From: DASVRZ01 sp038230215
GTDB taxonomy: Bacteria; Verrucomicrobiota; Verrucomicrobiia; Chthoniobacterales; DASVRZ01
Assembly (NCBI GenBank): GCA_038230215.1
Contig: JBBRNR010000006.1
Location: 157,969-221,968, forward strand
Reading direction: 5' to 3'
Length of the DNA: 64,000 nt
Every line of letters begins with the position of its first letter. Position 1 is the first letter of the stretch. Below, piece after piece: positions 1-8,949 of the stretch. The position numbers were made by a program, and so were the translations under genes. The notes beneath the pieces are model-generated. The model saw only the letters and a list, made by a program, of their open reading frames with translations. It was not told where the DNA came from and did no database searches.

Positions 1-559
1 GCAACATCGACACCGCCAAAGGGGTTTCTGCACATACAATATCTGCACAAGAGAAATGTTTTAGCATCTTGAAATCGTGAACTTGTGGAAAATAATACAT
101 GGCGATTGAATGTAGAATCCCGATACTTCTTGGAAACAGCCCTCCATTTTCTAATCTGCCGCCGATACTTCGCCTCAGATGCGTGCTCAAATTAATTCTA
201 GGGCTTTTATAACCGTCTGTATCCAATTTAATCACTAGTTTAGTTCCTGAAGCGCGGATCGCTTCTGCAATATCCAAGTACTGCGGTGATGCCCATGAAT
301 AAAATACAACTCCATCTGCATCCATTTCTTTCCAGAAAGACAAATCTGATAACCGTGCCCGAGGTACACTTTGGACGGGCAACGTCGCTTTGAAGCCCGA
401 TTTTTTGATCGTAATCAAGCTAGACGGAATCCCCTCTGCCAAAAATCCTTTGCAAAAAATTCCAGCCTCTCTTTCCAAAAATCCGGCACTTCCGTCGTAA
501 GGAAGAGGAATTAATGCCAGCCATGGTCGTGAAGATTTTGTTGTCATCGGGGTTTCCAT
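1..559 (-). CDS. Partial protein, probably the N-terminal half of a family-4-like glycosyltransferase
   Basis: An open frame runs on the minus strand from an ATG at 559 to the window edge with no stop, giving about 186 residues of a truncated product. The N-terminus reads LALIPLPYDGSAGFLERE and is followed by alternating hydrophobic strands (VVFYSWASPQYLDIAEAI, TKLVIKLDTDG). This suits the first Rossmann domain of a GT-B transferase, but the diagnostic C-terminal half lies outside the window. A GGAG lies 11 nt before the ATG. It is divergent from the glycosyltransferase at 589 with only 29 bp between the starts, so both promoters must sit in or near that gap. It is probably the first gene of another polysaccharide operon running left. 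The open frame is seen directly; the family is inferred. Confidence 0.6.
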   Translation of the reverse strand, partial: METPMTTKSSRPWLALIPLPYDGSAGFLEREAGIFCKGFLAEGIPSSLITIKKSGFKATLPVQSVPRARLSDLSFWKEMDADGVVFYSWASPQYLDIAEAIRASGTKLVIKLDTDGYKSPRINLSTHLRRSIGGRLENGGLFPRSIGILHSIAMYYFPQVHDFKMLKHFSCADIVCAETPLAVSML

Positions 560-588
560 ACTTTGTAGTTCTCCGAAATAGAAATTTT

Positions 589-1722
589 GTGAGAATAGCC
601 ATCCTTGCGGATTTCCCGCTCCATGTCATCCCGGATTTTGGCGAAGAGTTTCGACCGACAGGGCATTGGGCTACTTGGTTACCCCAATTGGCTCATCAAT
701 TTTGCGGTGTCAAAGACTTGAATTTCCATTGGTTGATTATGTCTGCTCGATTGCAGAAACCTTGCGTCATCACTTTTCAGGGGCAATTCTTTCATGTTCT
801 TCCGACTACACAGGGTGGTCGTGCAAGTAGTCTTTTTCGAGCAGATCGGAAGCAAATCCAAGCCTGCCTCACACAGATTTGCCCTGATCTCGTACATGGG
901 TGGGGAACGGAAGATGTGTATGCTTTGGCTGCCGTGCAGTCTGGCTTTCCCAGCATCGTTTCCATGCAAGGCATATTAAGCTACTATGCCTTAAAAAATC
1001 GACTGCCAGGGCGTGCCTATCTCCAAGCTTTATTAGAAATTTATATTCTCTATCGGGCCAGGGTGATAACCACCGAGAGCGAATGGGGGCGAAAAGTGAT
1101 TCTCCGCCGTAATCCAGGTGCACAGGTTGAATTGGTGGAATATGGTGTGCAGGATCATTTTTTGGACATCTCCTGGCAGCCTGATCCGGCTAAACCGGTG
1201 GTGATTTTTGTGGGCGGGGCGGATCCGCGCAAAGGGATTCAAGACTTGGTAGAGGCTTTTCGCAGTCCAAGTCTTGCCGGAGTTGAACTCTGGGTTGTCG
1301 GAGCAAAGGACAGTCCTTGGGCTACGGCCTTGGAAAAAGACGCCAGCTCAAACGTTCATTGGCTGGGCCGACGCACGAGTGAAGAAACCGCTGCCCTCAT
1401 GCAGAAAGCCTGGTGCCTGGCTTTGCCAACCCGGGCGGATACCAGTCCCAATGTAGTCAAAGAAGCACGTGTCATCGGCATGCCTATCATAACCACACCG
1501 CACGGCGGACAAATTGCTTACGTCCGGGAGGGGCAGACAGGTTTCCTCGTGGAGCCGGGTGCTATCGCTAATCTCATCGAAAAAATAAGCATTCTGACGA
1601 CAAATTTTTCACAGATTAGGAAAATGGGAGTTTGTCTACACGAAGAGCAGCGTATTCTTCTAAATGCCCAGAAAACAGCAGATCATTTTCTGGCAATATA
1701 TCAAAAAATTTATGCCGCTTAG
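589..1722 (+). CDS. Glycosyltransferase family 4 (GT-B fold)
   Basis: A 377-residue GT4-type transferase, expected to move a sugar from a nucleotide donor to a lipid-linked glycan at the inner face of the inner membrane. The C-terminal half carries the donor-binding pattern: VIFVGGADPRKG, then a strand-loop with TRADTSPNVVKEARVIGMP and TPHGG. I chose the GTG at 589 because the protein then begins RIAILADFPLHVIP, a normal GT4 first strand. An ATG at 514 in the same frame would overlap the divergent gene and add 25 residues unlike the family. It is the first gene of a six-gene plus-strand run of glycan genes with short gaps. Donor and acceptor cannot be read from sequence. Confidence 0.85.
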   Translation: MRIAILADFPLHVIPDFGEEFRPTGHWATWLPQLAHQFCGVKDLNFHWLIMSARLQKPCVITFQGQFFHVLPTTQGGRASSLFRADRKQIQACLTQICPDLVHGWGTEDVYALAAVQSGFPSIVSMQGILSYYALKNRLPGRAYLQALLEIYILYRARVITTESEWGRKVILRRNPGAQVELVEYGVQDHFLDISWQPDPAKPVVIFVGGADPRKGIQDLVEAFRSPSLAGVELWVVGAKDSPWATALEKDASSNVHWLGRRTSEETAALMQKAWCLALPTRADTSPNVVKEARVIGMPIITTPHGGQIAYVREGQTGFLVEPGAIANLIEKISILTTNFSQIRKMGVCLHEEQRILLNAQKTADHFLAIYQKIYAA

Positions 1723-1766
1723 ACTTATAAGCTTAAGAAAAGCGGGACATTTACCATTATAAAAAC

Positions 1767-2930
1767 ATGCCTTTACGAATTGTGCAGTGTTTGGAATGTC
1801 CCATTGATCAACATGGTGGCGTGGAAGTTTTGGTTCGGGAACTGGTTCTAGGCCTTGCAGACAAAGCCGAGGTGTTCATGGCTTCCACCGATACCAAGGA
1901 TTCACTTGCCGTCTCCAGTGTAAGCAGTCGCGTCAAAGGACATTTTGCATGGGATGCAAATGCACCCTATCAATCGCAGACTCGAAGATTCATTGAGTGG
2001 CTGCGCGAAAATCGGATCAATTTAGTTCATTTCCATTTGGGTGGCACTTATATGTGGAAAAGTCGCTCTTGGTCAGATTGTCCAATCCCAACCGTAGCCC
2101 AAGCGGGATTTCGCTGTGTCAGCACCAATCACGGGGCCTTTTCCATCTTTAGCTGTGTGGCCTCCTATCGTCCTTGGTGGATCAAGCTGGCTGGATTAAT
2201 CTTATTCTGGCCAGCCAAACTTCGTCAAATAGCTGCCGTGGAATGGGAGGCCACCGTTTCAAAAAACGATCTCGCATGTGTCCAAAACTGGTTTTTTCCT
2301 ATTCGTGCCAAATTTATCCAGCTTTACCATTCCAAACTCCAACCGGGTCCGGCAATCACTGGGAAAAAAGAATCAATTATTTTATGTTTAGGAACAGTGG
2401 GACCGCGCAAGGGGCAAAATTTTTTGGTCGAGGCATTTGCAAAAATAGCCGCCGATTTCCCGGATTGGTTACTTGTGTTGGCTGGAAGACATGCTGATCC
2501 AGATACTTCGGCTTTAGTCTATCAGTTGATTGCGCAACATGATCTGGAGGAAAGAGTGATTATCAAGCAGGAAGTTTCTGATTCTGAAGCAAGTCAACTA
2601 TTGTCGCAGGCCGCTATCTTTGCCATTCCCTCCACGGCAGAAGGCTTGGGGCTGTCACTTCAGGAAGCTCTCTACGCGGGAGCCGCTTGTATCGGCTCTA
2701 ATGTGGGCGGGATTCCCGATCTCATTGAACCAGGGCGCACAGGCTTACTAACTCGTCCTGAAGATCCGGAGGATTTGGCACAGGGAATTGGCCAACTCAT
2801 CCAAGCCCCTGTTTTACGGTGTCGCTTGGCCCAAGCCGGGCATCAGTCGATACTTGACAAAGGAATGACAGCCAACCTTATGGTTGAAAATTACTTCCGT
2901 CTCTATTCAAATATTTTCAGCGTTTCTTGA
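1767..2930 (+). CDS. Glycosyltransferase family 4
   Basis: A 387-residue GT-B transferase. The N-terminus (MPLRIVQCLECPIDQHGGVE) has the glycine-rich acceptor loop expected of GT4. The C-terminal domain has LGTVGPRKGQNFLVEAF, then STAEGLGLSLQEALYAGA with the conserved E-x7-E pair, and GGIPDLIEPGRTGLL. It lies 44 bp after the previous transferase and 30 bp before the next, inside the same likely transcript. It should add one sugar to the repeat unit made by this locus; the sugar is not predictable. Codon use and AT content match its neighbours in the first 16 kb. Confidence 0.9.
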   Translation: MPLRIVQCLECPIDQHGGVEVLVRELVLGLADKAEVFMASTDTKDSLAVSSVSSRVKGHFAWDANAPYQSQTRRFIEWLRENRINLVHFHLGGTYMWKSRSWSDCPIPTVAQAGFRCVSTNHGAFSIFSCVASYRPWWIKLAGLILFWPAKLRQIAAVEWEATVSKNDLACVQNWFFPIRAKFIQLYHSKLQPGPAITGKKESIILCLGTVGPRKGQNFLVEAFAKIAADFPDWLLVLAGRHADPDTSALVYQLIAQHDLEERVIIKQEVSDSEASQLLSQAAIFAIPSTAEGLGLSLQEALYAGAACIGSNVGGIPDLIEPGRTGLLTRPEDPEDLAQGIGQLIQAPVLRCRLAQAGHQSILDKGMTANLMVENYFRLYSNIFSVS

Positions 2931-2960
2931 AACCTGCCTATTTCTTAAATTTCAATTTGA

Positions 2961-4145
2961 ATGACATCTTTGCAAAATTCAATAAATCGCATCAAAATGG
3001 TAGTGGCCGTGCCTTATCGGGTTGATTATTACGGTCATTTTTCACGAGTTTTAGAAAAACAAGGTTATCTGCGGCTTTATGCAGCAGGCACAAGATACGG
3101 CGTTCGTGGCATCCCTGCTTCCAAAACCAAGTTGCTGCCGGTAGTTGGTTTGCTGGCGTATGCGGCAGCACGCACTTTTGGGACATACTACGGGGAGGCG
3201 GCGCGATTTTCCTTGTATCCAGTCTTTGATCGGTGGGCAAAAACGAAACTTTTTCCCGGTGATAGCGTCTATTCCAGTTACGGCTACACCAACGAATGTT
3301 TTGCTTGGGCTCAAAAAAATGGGGGCAAGACTTTTCTTGATGGAGGGAATTCGCACCCGGCCAATTTTTGGGAAATTCTTACGGAAGAACATGCGAGATG
3401 GAAGTGTACTTATTCCCCCATTGCCGAGTTTCAGCACAAGCGTGCTCTCGCGATGATGGAATTTGTTGATTACGTTTTTGCCCCCAGCGAGTTTGTCGCA
3501 GCGTCTTTTCTTTCCCGTGGTTTTAAAGAGTCGCAAATTTTAAGGATGCGTTATCCAGTTGATCTAACTCAGTTTGTGCCTAGGACAACACCTCGACCAA
3601 TAAACCAACCTCTTAGGGTTATCTGCACAGGTGGACTTTCACTCAGAAAAGGCACGCCGTATTTATTGGAGGCATTTCGCATTGTCATCAGGAGCGAACC
3701 TAAAGCGCGCCTACTTTTAACCAATGCCATAGCTGAAAGCGTCAAGCCAATCTTGAATCGTTATCGAGATTTACCTATCGATTGGTCCCCGGCACTGCCA
3801 CACAAGCAACTTGCCGAACGTTTAAGAAGTGCCGATATATTTGTTCTTCCCTCACTGGAGGAAGGCTTGGCTCGAACCTCTCTCGAGGCTATGGCATGTG
3901 GCCTACCAGTTGTTGTTACCAGTCATACGGGTTCAAATGATCTTGTGGTAGAAGAAATATCCGGGAGTATTGTTCCGATTCGCGATCCTGCTGCGATTGC
4001 CGAAAAAATTCTTTATTGGTGGCAGCGAATCCAAAAAGGATTGGATACAAGTCGTCCATCCATTGATACATTGGTGCTTACGGTGGGTAATTATGACAAG
4101 GTTATCGGTGGATACCTTCGCGATCTGAATGTTGGTACTATATGA
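2961..4145 (+). CDS. Glycosyltransferase family 4
   Basis: A 394-residue GT-B transferase. The acceptor half contains DGGNSHPANFWEIL, a stretch common in GT4 enzymes that lack a clear N-terminal G-G loop. The donor half has CTGGLSLRKGTPYLLEAF, LPSLEEGLARTSLEAMACG with the E-x7-E pair, and PVVVTSHTGSNDLV. The start at 2961 is uncertain: an in-frame ATG at 2997 gives MVVAVPYRVDYYGHF and would also be a good first strand. Its stop overlaps the next start as ATGA (4142-4145), so translation of the two is probably coupled. Confidence 0.88.
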   Translation: MTSLQNSINRIKMVVAVPYRVDYYGHFSRVLEKQGYLRLYAAGTRYGVRGIPASKTKLLPVVGLLAYAAARTFGTYYGEAARFSLYPVFDRWAKTKLFPGDSVYSSYGYTNECFAWAQKNGGKTFLDGGNSHPANFWEILTEEHARWKCTYSPIAEFQHKRALAMMEFVDYVFAPSEFVAASFLSRGFKESQILRMRYPVDLTQFVPRTTPRPINQPLRVICTGGLSLRKGTPYLLEAFRIVIRSEPKARLLLTNAIAESVKPILNRYRDLPIDWSPALPHKQLAERLRSADIFVLPSLEEGLARTSLEAMACGLPVVVTSHTGSNDLVVEEISGSIVPIRDPAAIAEKILYWWQRIQKGLDTSRPSIDTLVLTVGNYDKVIGGYLRDLNVGTI

Positions 4146-5371
4146 GAATAGAACCAAGCTTGGGGATCATTACGGGCAGTTTACCCTTGGGCGGCTCAAC
4201 TACATTTCTCTGTAATCTTGCGGGGGCATTTTTTCAGGCGAAACGGGATTGTCTGATCTACAGTTTCGAATCAGCTAACCCTTTGGAAGATGAATTTGCG
4301 CGCCAGCGAGTAAAAGTGCATTTACTGGATCAGCAAAAAATGATTTTGGAAGACCGTTTGGAAAAAACAGTCGAGTTGCTGGCTAAGCAACAACCTTCTG
4401 CGGTGCTTGCATCCCTGAGTCCCTCGTCTTTTGAAGTATTGCGTTACGTGCCTGCCGGAGTTACACGGATCGGAATGGTTCACTCACACGATCCTGGAGT
4501 ATATTCTGTTTTGCAGACGTATGCTCCTTATCTTGATATTATTGTGGGAGTTTCGCGGAAGATTGTTGAAACTCTTCAGCAACTGCCGGAAACGCGAGAC
4601 TTACTCATTAAATACATACCTTACGGCGTGGCAATGGATAAGAGTCTTCCTATTTGCGATTCAACGCGCACGGCCGAGTCACCCTTACGGATCATTTATA
4701 TCGGCAGATTATTGGAGGAGCAAAAGCGTGTTCGTCTTTTTCCAGAAATATTGCAACATTTACGGGAGAGCGGGATTCCATTTTCATGGACAATTGCGGG
4801 TTCAGGGCCAGAAGAAGATTATCTTCGAGAACAAATGGTGGCCCAAAAACCGACCGAACAGATTAGATTTTTAGGAGAAATTCCTTATCAGCAAGTCGGA
4901 GATCTTTTCAGTCAAAACGACATTTTTTTACTGGCATCTGCATATGAAGGTTTACCTCTTAGTCTTTTAGAGGCCATGGGGCAGGGAGTCGTGCCAGTGG
5001 TTAGTAATTTAGAGAGTGGTATCCGCGATGTTGTTACCGATTCCAATGGTATTCGGGTTGATCCGAAATGTACTGGGGGATATGCTCAGGCAATTATTAC
5101 GCTACATAAGGACCGAAATAGACTTGCGCATATGCGGCTGGCGGCGCGTAAGCAAGTGGAGTCGCTATACTCCACGCAGACCATGGCGGATCAATGGATC
5201 GGAATGCTCGTTGAATCAACTCCACAGCAGACAGCGAAGTGGCCAGGGAATATTTCGATTGAAAAACCACTGAATTGGCCTCCGAGTTTTCGGACGACAA
5301 AATTTGGAAAAAGCATCCGAAGGCTGAAAAAGACACTTGATTGTTTTTCAAGGTCTTCTTCCTTCCTATAA
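4142..5371 (+). CDS. Glycosyltransferase family 4
   Basis: A 409-residue GT-B transferase whose start overlaps the preceding stop by 4 nt. The N-terminus has PLGGSTTFLCNLAGAFF, the glycine loop and first helix of GT4. The C-terminal domain shows IIYIGRLLEEQKRV, then LASAYEGLPLSLLEAMGQG with the E-x7-E pair and VVSNLESGIRDVV. About 40 extra residues after the fold are polar and basic, with no recognisable domain. It is the fourth transferase in the run, so the repeat unit probably has at least four sugars built here. Acceptor and donor unknown. Confidence 0.9.
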   Translation: MRIEPSLGIITGSLPLGGSTTFLCNLAGAFFQAKRDCLIYSFESANPLEDEFARQRVKVHLLDQQKMILEDRLEKTVELLAKQQPSAVLASLSPSSFEVLRYVPAGVTRIGMVHSHDPGVYSVLQTYAPYLDIIVGVSRKIVETLQQLPETRDLLIKYIPYGVAMDKSLPICDSTRTAESPLRIIYIGRLLEEQKRVRLFPEILQHLRESGIPFSWTIAGSGPEEDYLREQMVAQKPTEQIRFLGEIPYQQVGDLFSQNDIFLLASAYEGLPLSLLEAMGQGVVPVVSNLESGIRDVVTDSNGIRVDPKCTGGYAQAIITLHKDRNRLAHMRLAARKQVESLYSTQTMADQWIGMLVESTPQQTAKWPGNISIEKPLNWPPSFRTTKFGKSIRRLKKTLDCFSRSSSFL

Positions 5372-5380
5372 CGCTCGATT

Positions 5381-6289
5381 ATGCCTGTAGTTGGTTTATT
5401 TTTGGATTGGTATCAAAAACTCGGGTTAGAAAACTTGATTGGCCTATCTGCGCGTACAAAAATGTCTCTGCTTGTGGCGGAGGGATTTGTGCGGTTGTCT
5501 TATCATCCAGATTATGAAAGTCGTCTTGCCGCATTATTAGATCCCTTAGACGAAGAGAGTCGTTCTATCGTTCTCAAAGTGATCGATAGGCATCACTATA
5601 TTTTTACGAATAATCTGCTGCAACATCGTCGGTTGTATGACGCCGAGGAATTGACGAACCGTGCCACTCTTTTTCGGGAATTGCCCTTATTGGCAGACAA
5701 GATGGGGATTCCGCGAGAATTGGCCGAAGCTTCTGTTCTTTGGTATCATCATGGGTTGCGGCATACGGACCTACCCGTAAATCTATTTTTAGAACGAATT
5801 GCCCAAGGCGATATGGTTGATGTCGGCGCCGCTTGTGGTGACTCGACTAGTATTTTCCATCAATACTATCCTTGCCGTCATATCCACAGCTTTGAGCCTG
5901 GAAGTGAGCGACTAAAAATATTGCATGGGGTTATTGCTCAGAAAAAACTAGACCGAGTGACTGTCGTCGAGGCGGGTCTGGGCGAGGCGGCAGGGAATCT
6001 GCCGGACGGATCGCCAATCGAAATGCTGGATGACTATGTAGCTAGAAATAACCTTCAGATAGGGCTTGTCAAAATGGATGTTGAGGGTGCCGAGGGAATG
6101 GTCCTGAAAGGAGCGGTCAAGGTATTACGTGAGCAAAAGCCATTACTGATTGTCTCCATGTATCACAATGCAGATCAGTTCTTTGAATTGCTACCACTTA
6201 TTGGATCTTTGCAACCGGACTACCGATTTGCTGTGCGTAAGTTGGACGATCGTAGCCCAGTCTTTGAGACCACGCTGTTTTGCTTTTAA
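5381..6289 (+). CDS. FkbM family methyltransferase with extra N-terminal domain
   Basis: A 302-residue SAM-dependent methyltransferase. About 135 N-terminal residues are helical and unassigned. The Rossmann core starts at DMVDVGAACGDSTSIF (SAM loop), followed by HSFEPGSERL (acidic residue for the ribose) and LVKMDVEGAEGMVLKGA, the FkbM signature. FkbM-type enzymes usually O-methylate sugars, so this one probably decorates the glycan made by the four transferases upstream, 9 bp away. The longer N-terminus could bind the acceptor; this is inference. Confidence 0.85.
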   Translation: MPVVGLFLDWYQKLGLENLIGLSARTKMSLLVAEGFVRLSYHPDYESRLAALLDPLDEESRSIVLKVIDRHHYIFTNNLLQHRRLYDAEELTNRATLFRELPLLADKMGIPRELAEASVLWYHHGLRHTDLPVNLFLERIAQGDMVDVGAACGDSTSIFHQYYPCRHIHSFEPGSERLKILHGVIAQKKLDRVTVVEAGLGEAAGNLPDGSPIEMLDDYVARNNLQIGLVKMDVEGAEGMVLKGAVKVLREQKPLLIVSMYHNADQFFELLPLIGSLQPDYRFAVRKLDDRSPVFETTLFCF

Positions 6290-6412
6290 ATTCAACTTAT
6301 AAGTTTGACCCCTCGTGGAGTTAACAACATATGGTAGAAAGAGATGTCACTTTTTCTTTTTCACAAACGAGGAAACTACCCCAAAAATTAATTCCGCTAT
6401 TCTATTAACTCT

Positions 6413-7162
6413 ATGTTTACTTACCTTAAAAAGTTGGTTCCGAGTGATCTCAGGCGAAAATTCGGTGAATCAAGTCTATTTCTCTCTTTTTACCCCCCTG
6501 CAAAACATAACGGGCTATCATATTGCTTCAATTCCAAGTGGCACATTGACTTCTTCAATTCGAATCCAGAGGCTTACGAAAACTTGGAACGCAAGTTTGT
6601 TAAAGCCTACGTAAAGCCCACTGATGCAGTGTTGGAAATTGGGGGTTGCATGGGAGTAGTAGCCTGTGAGACAAACAGGCTCCTTACAAAGCCGTCTCAT
6701 CATCTGGTCGTCGAGGCGAATCCGACCTCAGCCGCTTTTTTGGCAAAAAACAGAAGGTGGAACAAATGTGATTTTAATATTGAAAACTGCCTTGTTTCAA
6801 AATCTTCGGACGGAGCATTCTATTGCCATCCCCATAACCCCTTAGTTAGTACGCAGAAGTCAAACACCAACACGGCAATTAACGTTCCTATTTTAGATAT
6901 AGCAACACTCTTGTCTAAGTGGAAAATTTCGCCAACCACCCTGATTATGGATATTGAAGGATCCGAATGCACTTTTATCACAGAGAACATTGCCGAGTTG
7001 CCGAAGCTAACGATGATTATTTGTGAGTTTCACCCGACAATTGTTGATTCTCGCGAAATTGATGCTGCGCATATTTTACTACGTCACTATGGGTTTTACT
7101 TGAAAAAGCGAGAATCACAGCATTCTCATTTTGTTGATGTATGGCTGCGAAATATTGACTAA
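6413..7162 (+). CDS. FkbM family methyltransferase
   Basis: A 249-residue SAM-dependent methyltransferase with DAVLEIGGCMGVVACE as SAM loop, LVVEANPTSAAF as the second motif and TLIMDIEGSECTFI as the FkbM signature. It follows the first FkbM gene after 123 bp and is the last gene of the plus-strand run; the next gene is convergent. It is shorter than its neighbour and lacks the N-terminal extension, so the two are probably not a recent duplication. The target is likely a second hydroxyl on the same glycan. Confidence 0.83.
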   Translation: MFTYLKKLVPSDLRRKFGESSLFLSFYPPAKHNGLSYCFNSKWHIDFFNSNPEAYENLERKFVKAYVKPTDAVLEIGGCMGVVACETNRLLTKPSHHLVVEANPTSAAFLAKNRRWNKCDFNIENCLVSKSSDGAFYCHPHNPLVSTQKSNTNTAINVPILDIATLLSKWKISPTTLIMDIEGSECTFITENIAELPKLTMIICEFHPTIVDSREIDAAHILLRHYGFYLKKRESQHSHFVDVWLRNID

Positions 7163-7316
7163 TAAGGTTTGGTTTCAAATATCGGTAGAAACTCAGTGAG
7201 TAGAGAAGCTGATTTACGGTTTAGCATGGTGAGCGCCTATAATCTAGAATCCGATTCATCAGTGCTTGGAGGTCTCCAGAGGAGTTATAACTCCCTAATA
7301 GTTGAAAGCCAAGATG

Positions 7317-8870
7317 TTACTTGGAATTTGCCACCGAGCAAAAAAACGATCTTGAGTTGCGAGGCAGTTTGTTTAACAATTCGTTTAGAATCGATCTGGG
7401 CAAACCAAGTCGAAGTAATAAAAATCCTCCAAATACCGCAACGATTCCAGTGGAGAGCCAAAGATTCGTGAGTGGTGAAAATCGTGAACTAGATATCTCT
7501 AAACCAATGACTGCTGGTATAAAACACAATGCGACCAAGGCGGACCGTTTAAACCAAGCCCAGCCAATTTCCTGCCACGGAAGTAATAAAATATGAGCCG
7601 CACGCAAAAGGGTGTAAGCTCCGCTAAAAATTGTCGTACAAAAAATTGAGGCAACAATCAAACCGATTAATCCAAAATACTTGGTTGCAATTAGACCCAG
7701 CCCGATAAAAAAAATGCCCTCCAAGAAATAAATGTAGCGTAGAAACTTCGCTTGCTTGGTCCAAATAACCAAACTTGAGTGACAGTGGTTGTAAGTGGTG
7801 ACGACCAGCCATATGCCTAGCAGAAAATCATTCCAGATATTCCAGTGAATTTTACCATTAGTCCAAACAGTAATAAAAGGACTGTTTGTTACTGTGATAG
7901 CTAGTGCTCCGATTGTGGCAAATGCCAGTGTTGTTTGAACAATTTGTTCATATCGTCGCTTTAAGGTAACATCATCGTGACGAACAATCATTTCTGAAAG
8001 AGCTGGCGCGGAGACGTCAAAAAATTTCCAAACAAACTGGCATCCCAATGTGAAGGACTTCGAGCAGACAGACCAGACTGCGGAGGCGTCAAGTCCTAAT
8101 GAGCGGGTAATAATGATGGTTTGGCTTGAGAGCACCATTTGTGTTCCCAATGAGATTAGAAACATATCGAGCCCATAAGAAAACATTTGTTTAAATTGAA
8201 TCCAAGAAGCCTTTCCCCAGCAGCCGCGATCTGGAAACAGATTCAGTCCAAAGCAAAAATAAATGTAAGAGGATAAAATGAAAATAAATCCTGCTAGACT
8301 TGCTACAGAAATCGAAATGACACCCATTTGCTCTTTAAAAGCCAGCCATTGGACCCAAAGCATAATAACAAACTGCAATGCGGTAATCCAGTTGATTAAA
8401 TCGATGCGCTGGTATGCATAGAGCAACTGATAGAAGATGCGCCCTGAAAAGCCTAGAGCTGTGATACAGCCCTGCGCCACCATAACCGTATTGAACTGGT
8501 TTATAAGATGAGGTTCGATATTAAGCCACTTTGCACCTACAAAAAAAAGTAAAAAAGTTGCAACAAGAATGATTGCGGATTGAAGAAGGCACACTAGAGA
8601 TGAAGTCTTTATTAAGCCACCAAACTGTTGACCATTGCGATCGTCTTTATGGTCGATAAGTAACCGCGATGTTGAATTCGACATACCCAGATCGAGGAGG
8701 GAGAGATAACCCGTAAGTTGGGCAACCAGTGCCCAGAGTCCAAATTGTTCTTTCGATAGATAGTGAAGGGCTATCGGAATCGACAGAATAGTGTAAGCAA
8801 CATTGGTTATGATGACCACATACCCCGAAAGTGCAGACACAAAAATACGCTCGGAACGAGTGACATTCAT
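7317..8870 (-). CDS. Wzx-type polysaccharide flippase (MOP/MATE superfamily)
   Basis: A 517-residue polytopic membrane protein with about 12-14 hydrophobic segments. The first helices (VVIITNVAYTILSIPIALHY, then KEQFGLWALVAQLTGYLSLL and DLGMSNSTSRLL) carry the DxGxxxxxxR pattern of oligosaccharide flippases. It should move the undecaprenyl-linked repeat unit across the inner membrane. It is the last gene of the minus-strand run with the polymerase/ligase (79 bp upstream), the SGNH-like gene and the MBOAT gene, and converges on the FkbM gene. Wzx and Wzy candidates side by side suggest a Wzx/Wzy-dependent pathway. Confidence 0.85.
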   Translation of the reverse strand: MNVTRSERIFVSALSGYVVIITNVAYTILSIPIALHYLSKEQFGLWALVAQLTGYLSLLDLGMSNSTSRLLIDHKDDRNGQQFGGLIKTSSLVCLLQSAIILVATFLLFFVGAKWLNIEPHLINQFNTVMVAQGCITALGFSGRIFYQLLYAYQRIDLINWITALQFVIMLWVQWLAFKEQMGVISISVASLAGFIFILSSYIYFCFGLNLFPDRGCWGKASWIQFKQMFSYGLDMFLISLGTQMVLSSQTIIITRSLGLDASAVWSVCSKSFTLGCQFVWKFFDVSAPALSEMIVRHDDVTLKRRYEQIVQTTLAFATIGALAITVTNSPFITVWTNGKIHWNIWNDFLLGIWLVVTTYNHCHSSLVIWTKQAKFLRYIYFLEGIFFIGLGLIATKYFGLIGLIVASIFCTTIFSGAYTLLRAAHILLLPWQEIGWAWFKRSALVALCFIPAVIGLEISSSRFSPLTNLWLSTGIVAVFGGFLLLRLGLPRSILNELLNKLPRNSRSFFCSVANSK

Positions 8871-8949
8871 AAACGACTCAGGTTAAAGCCCAATTATTGG
8901 ACCGGATGGTGGAGAAACTCTTTCCCAAAATCAACTAGTTATCCCTAAG

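Noticed and set aside
7163..7316. Terminator between the convergent FkbM and flippase genes
   Set aside because: Small palindromes occur (TGGAG/CTCCA at 7267-7278 and GGAGTTATAACTCC at 7281-7294), but neither is followed by a T-run.
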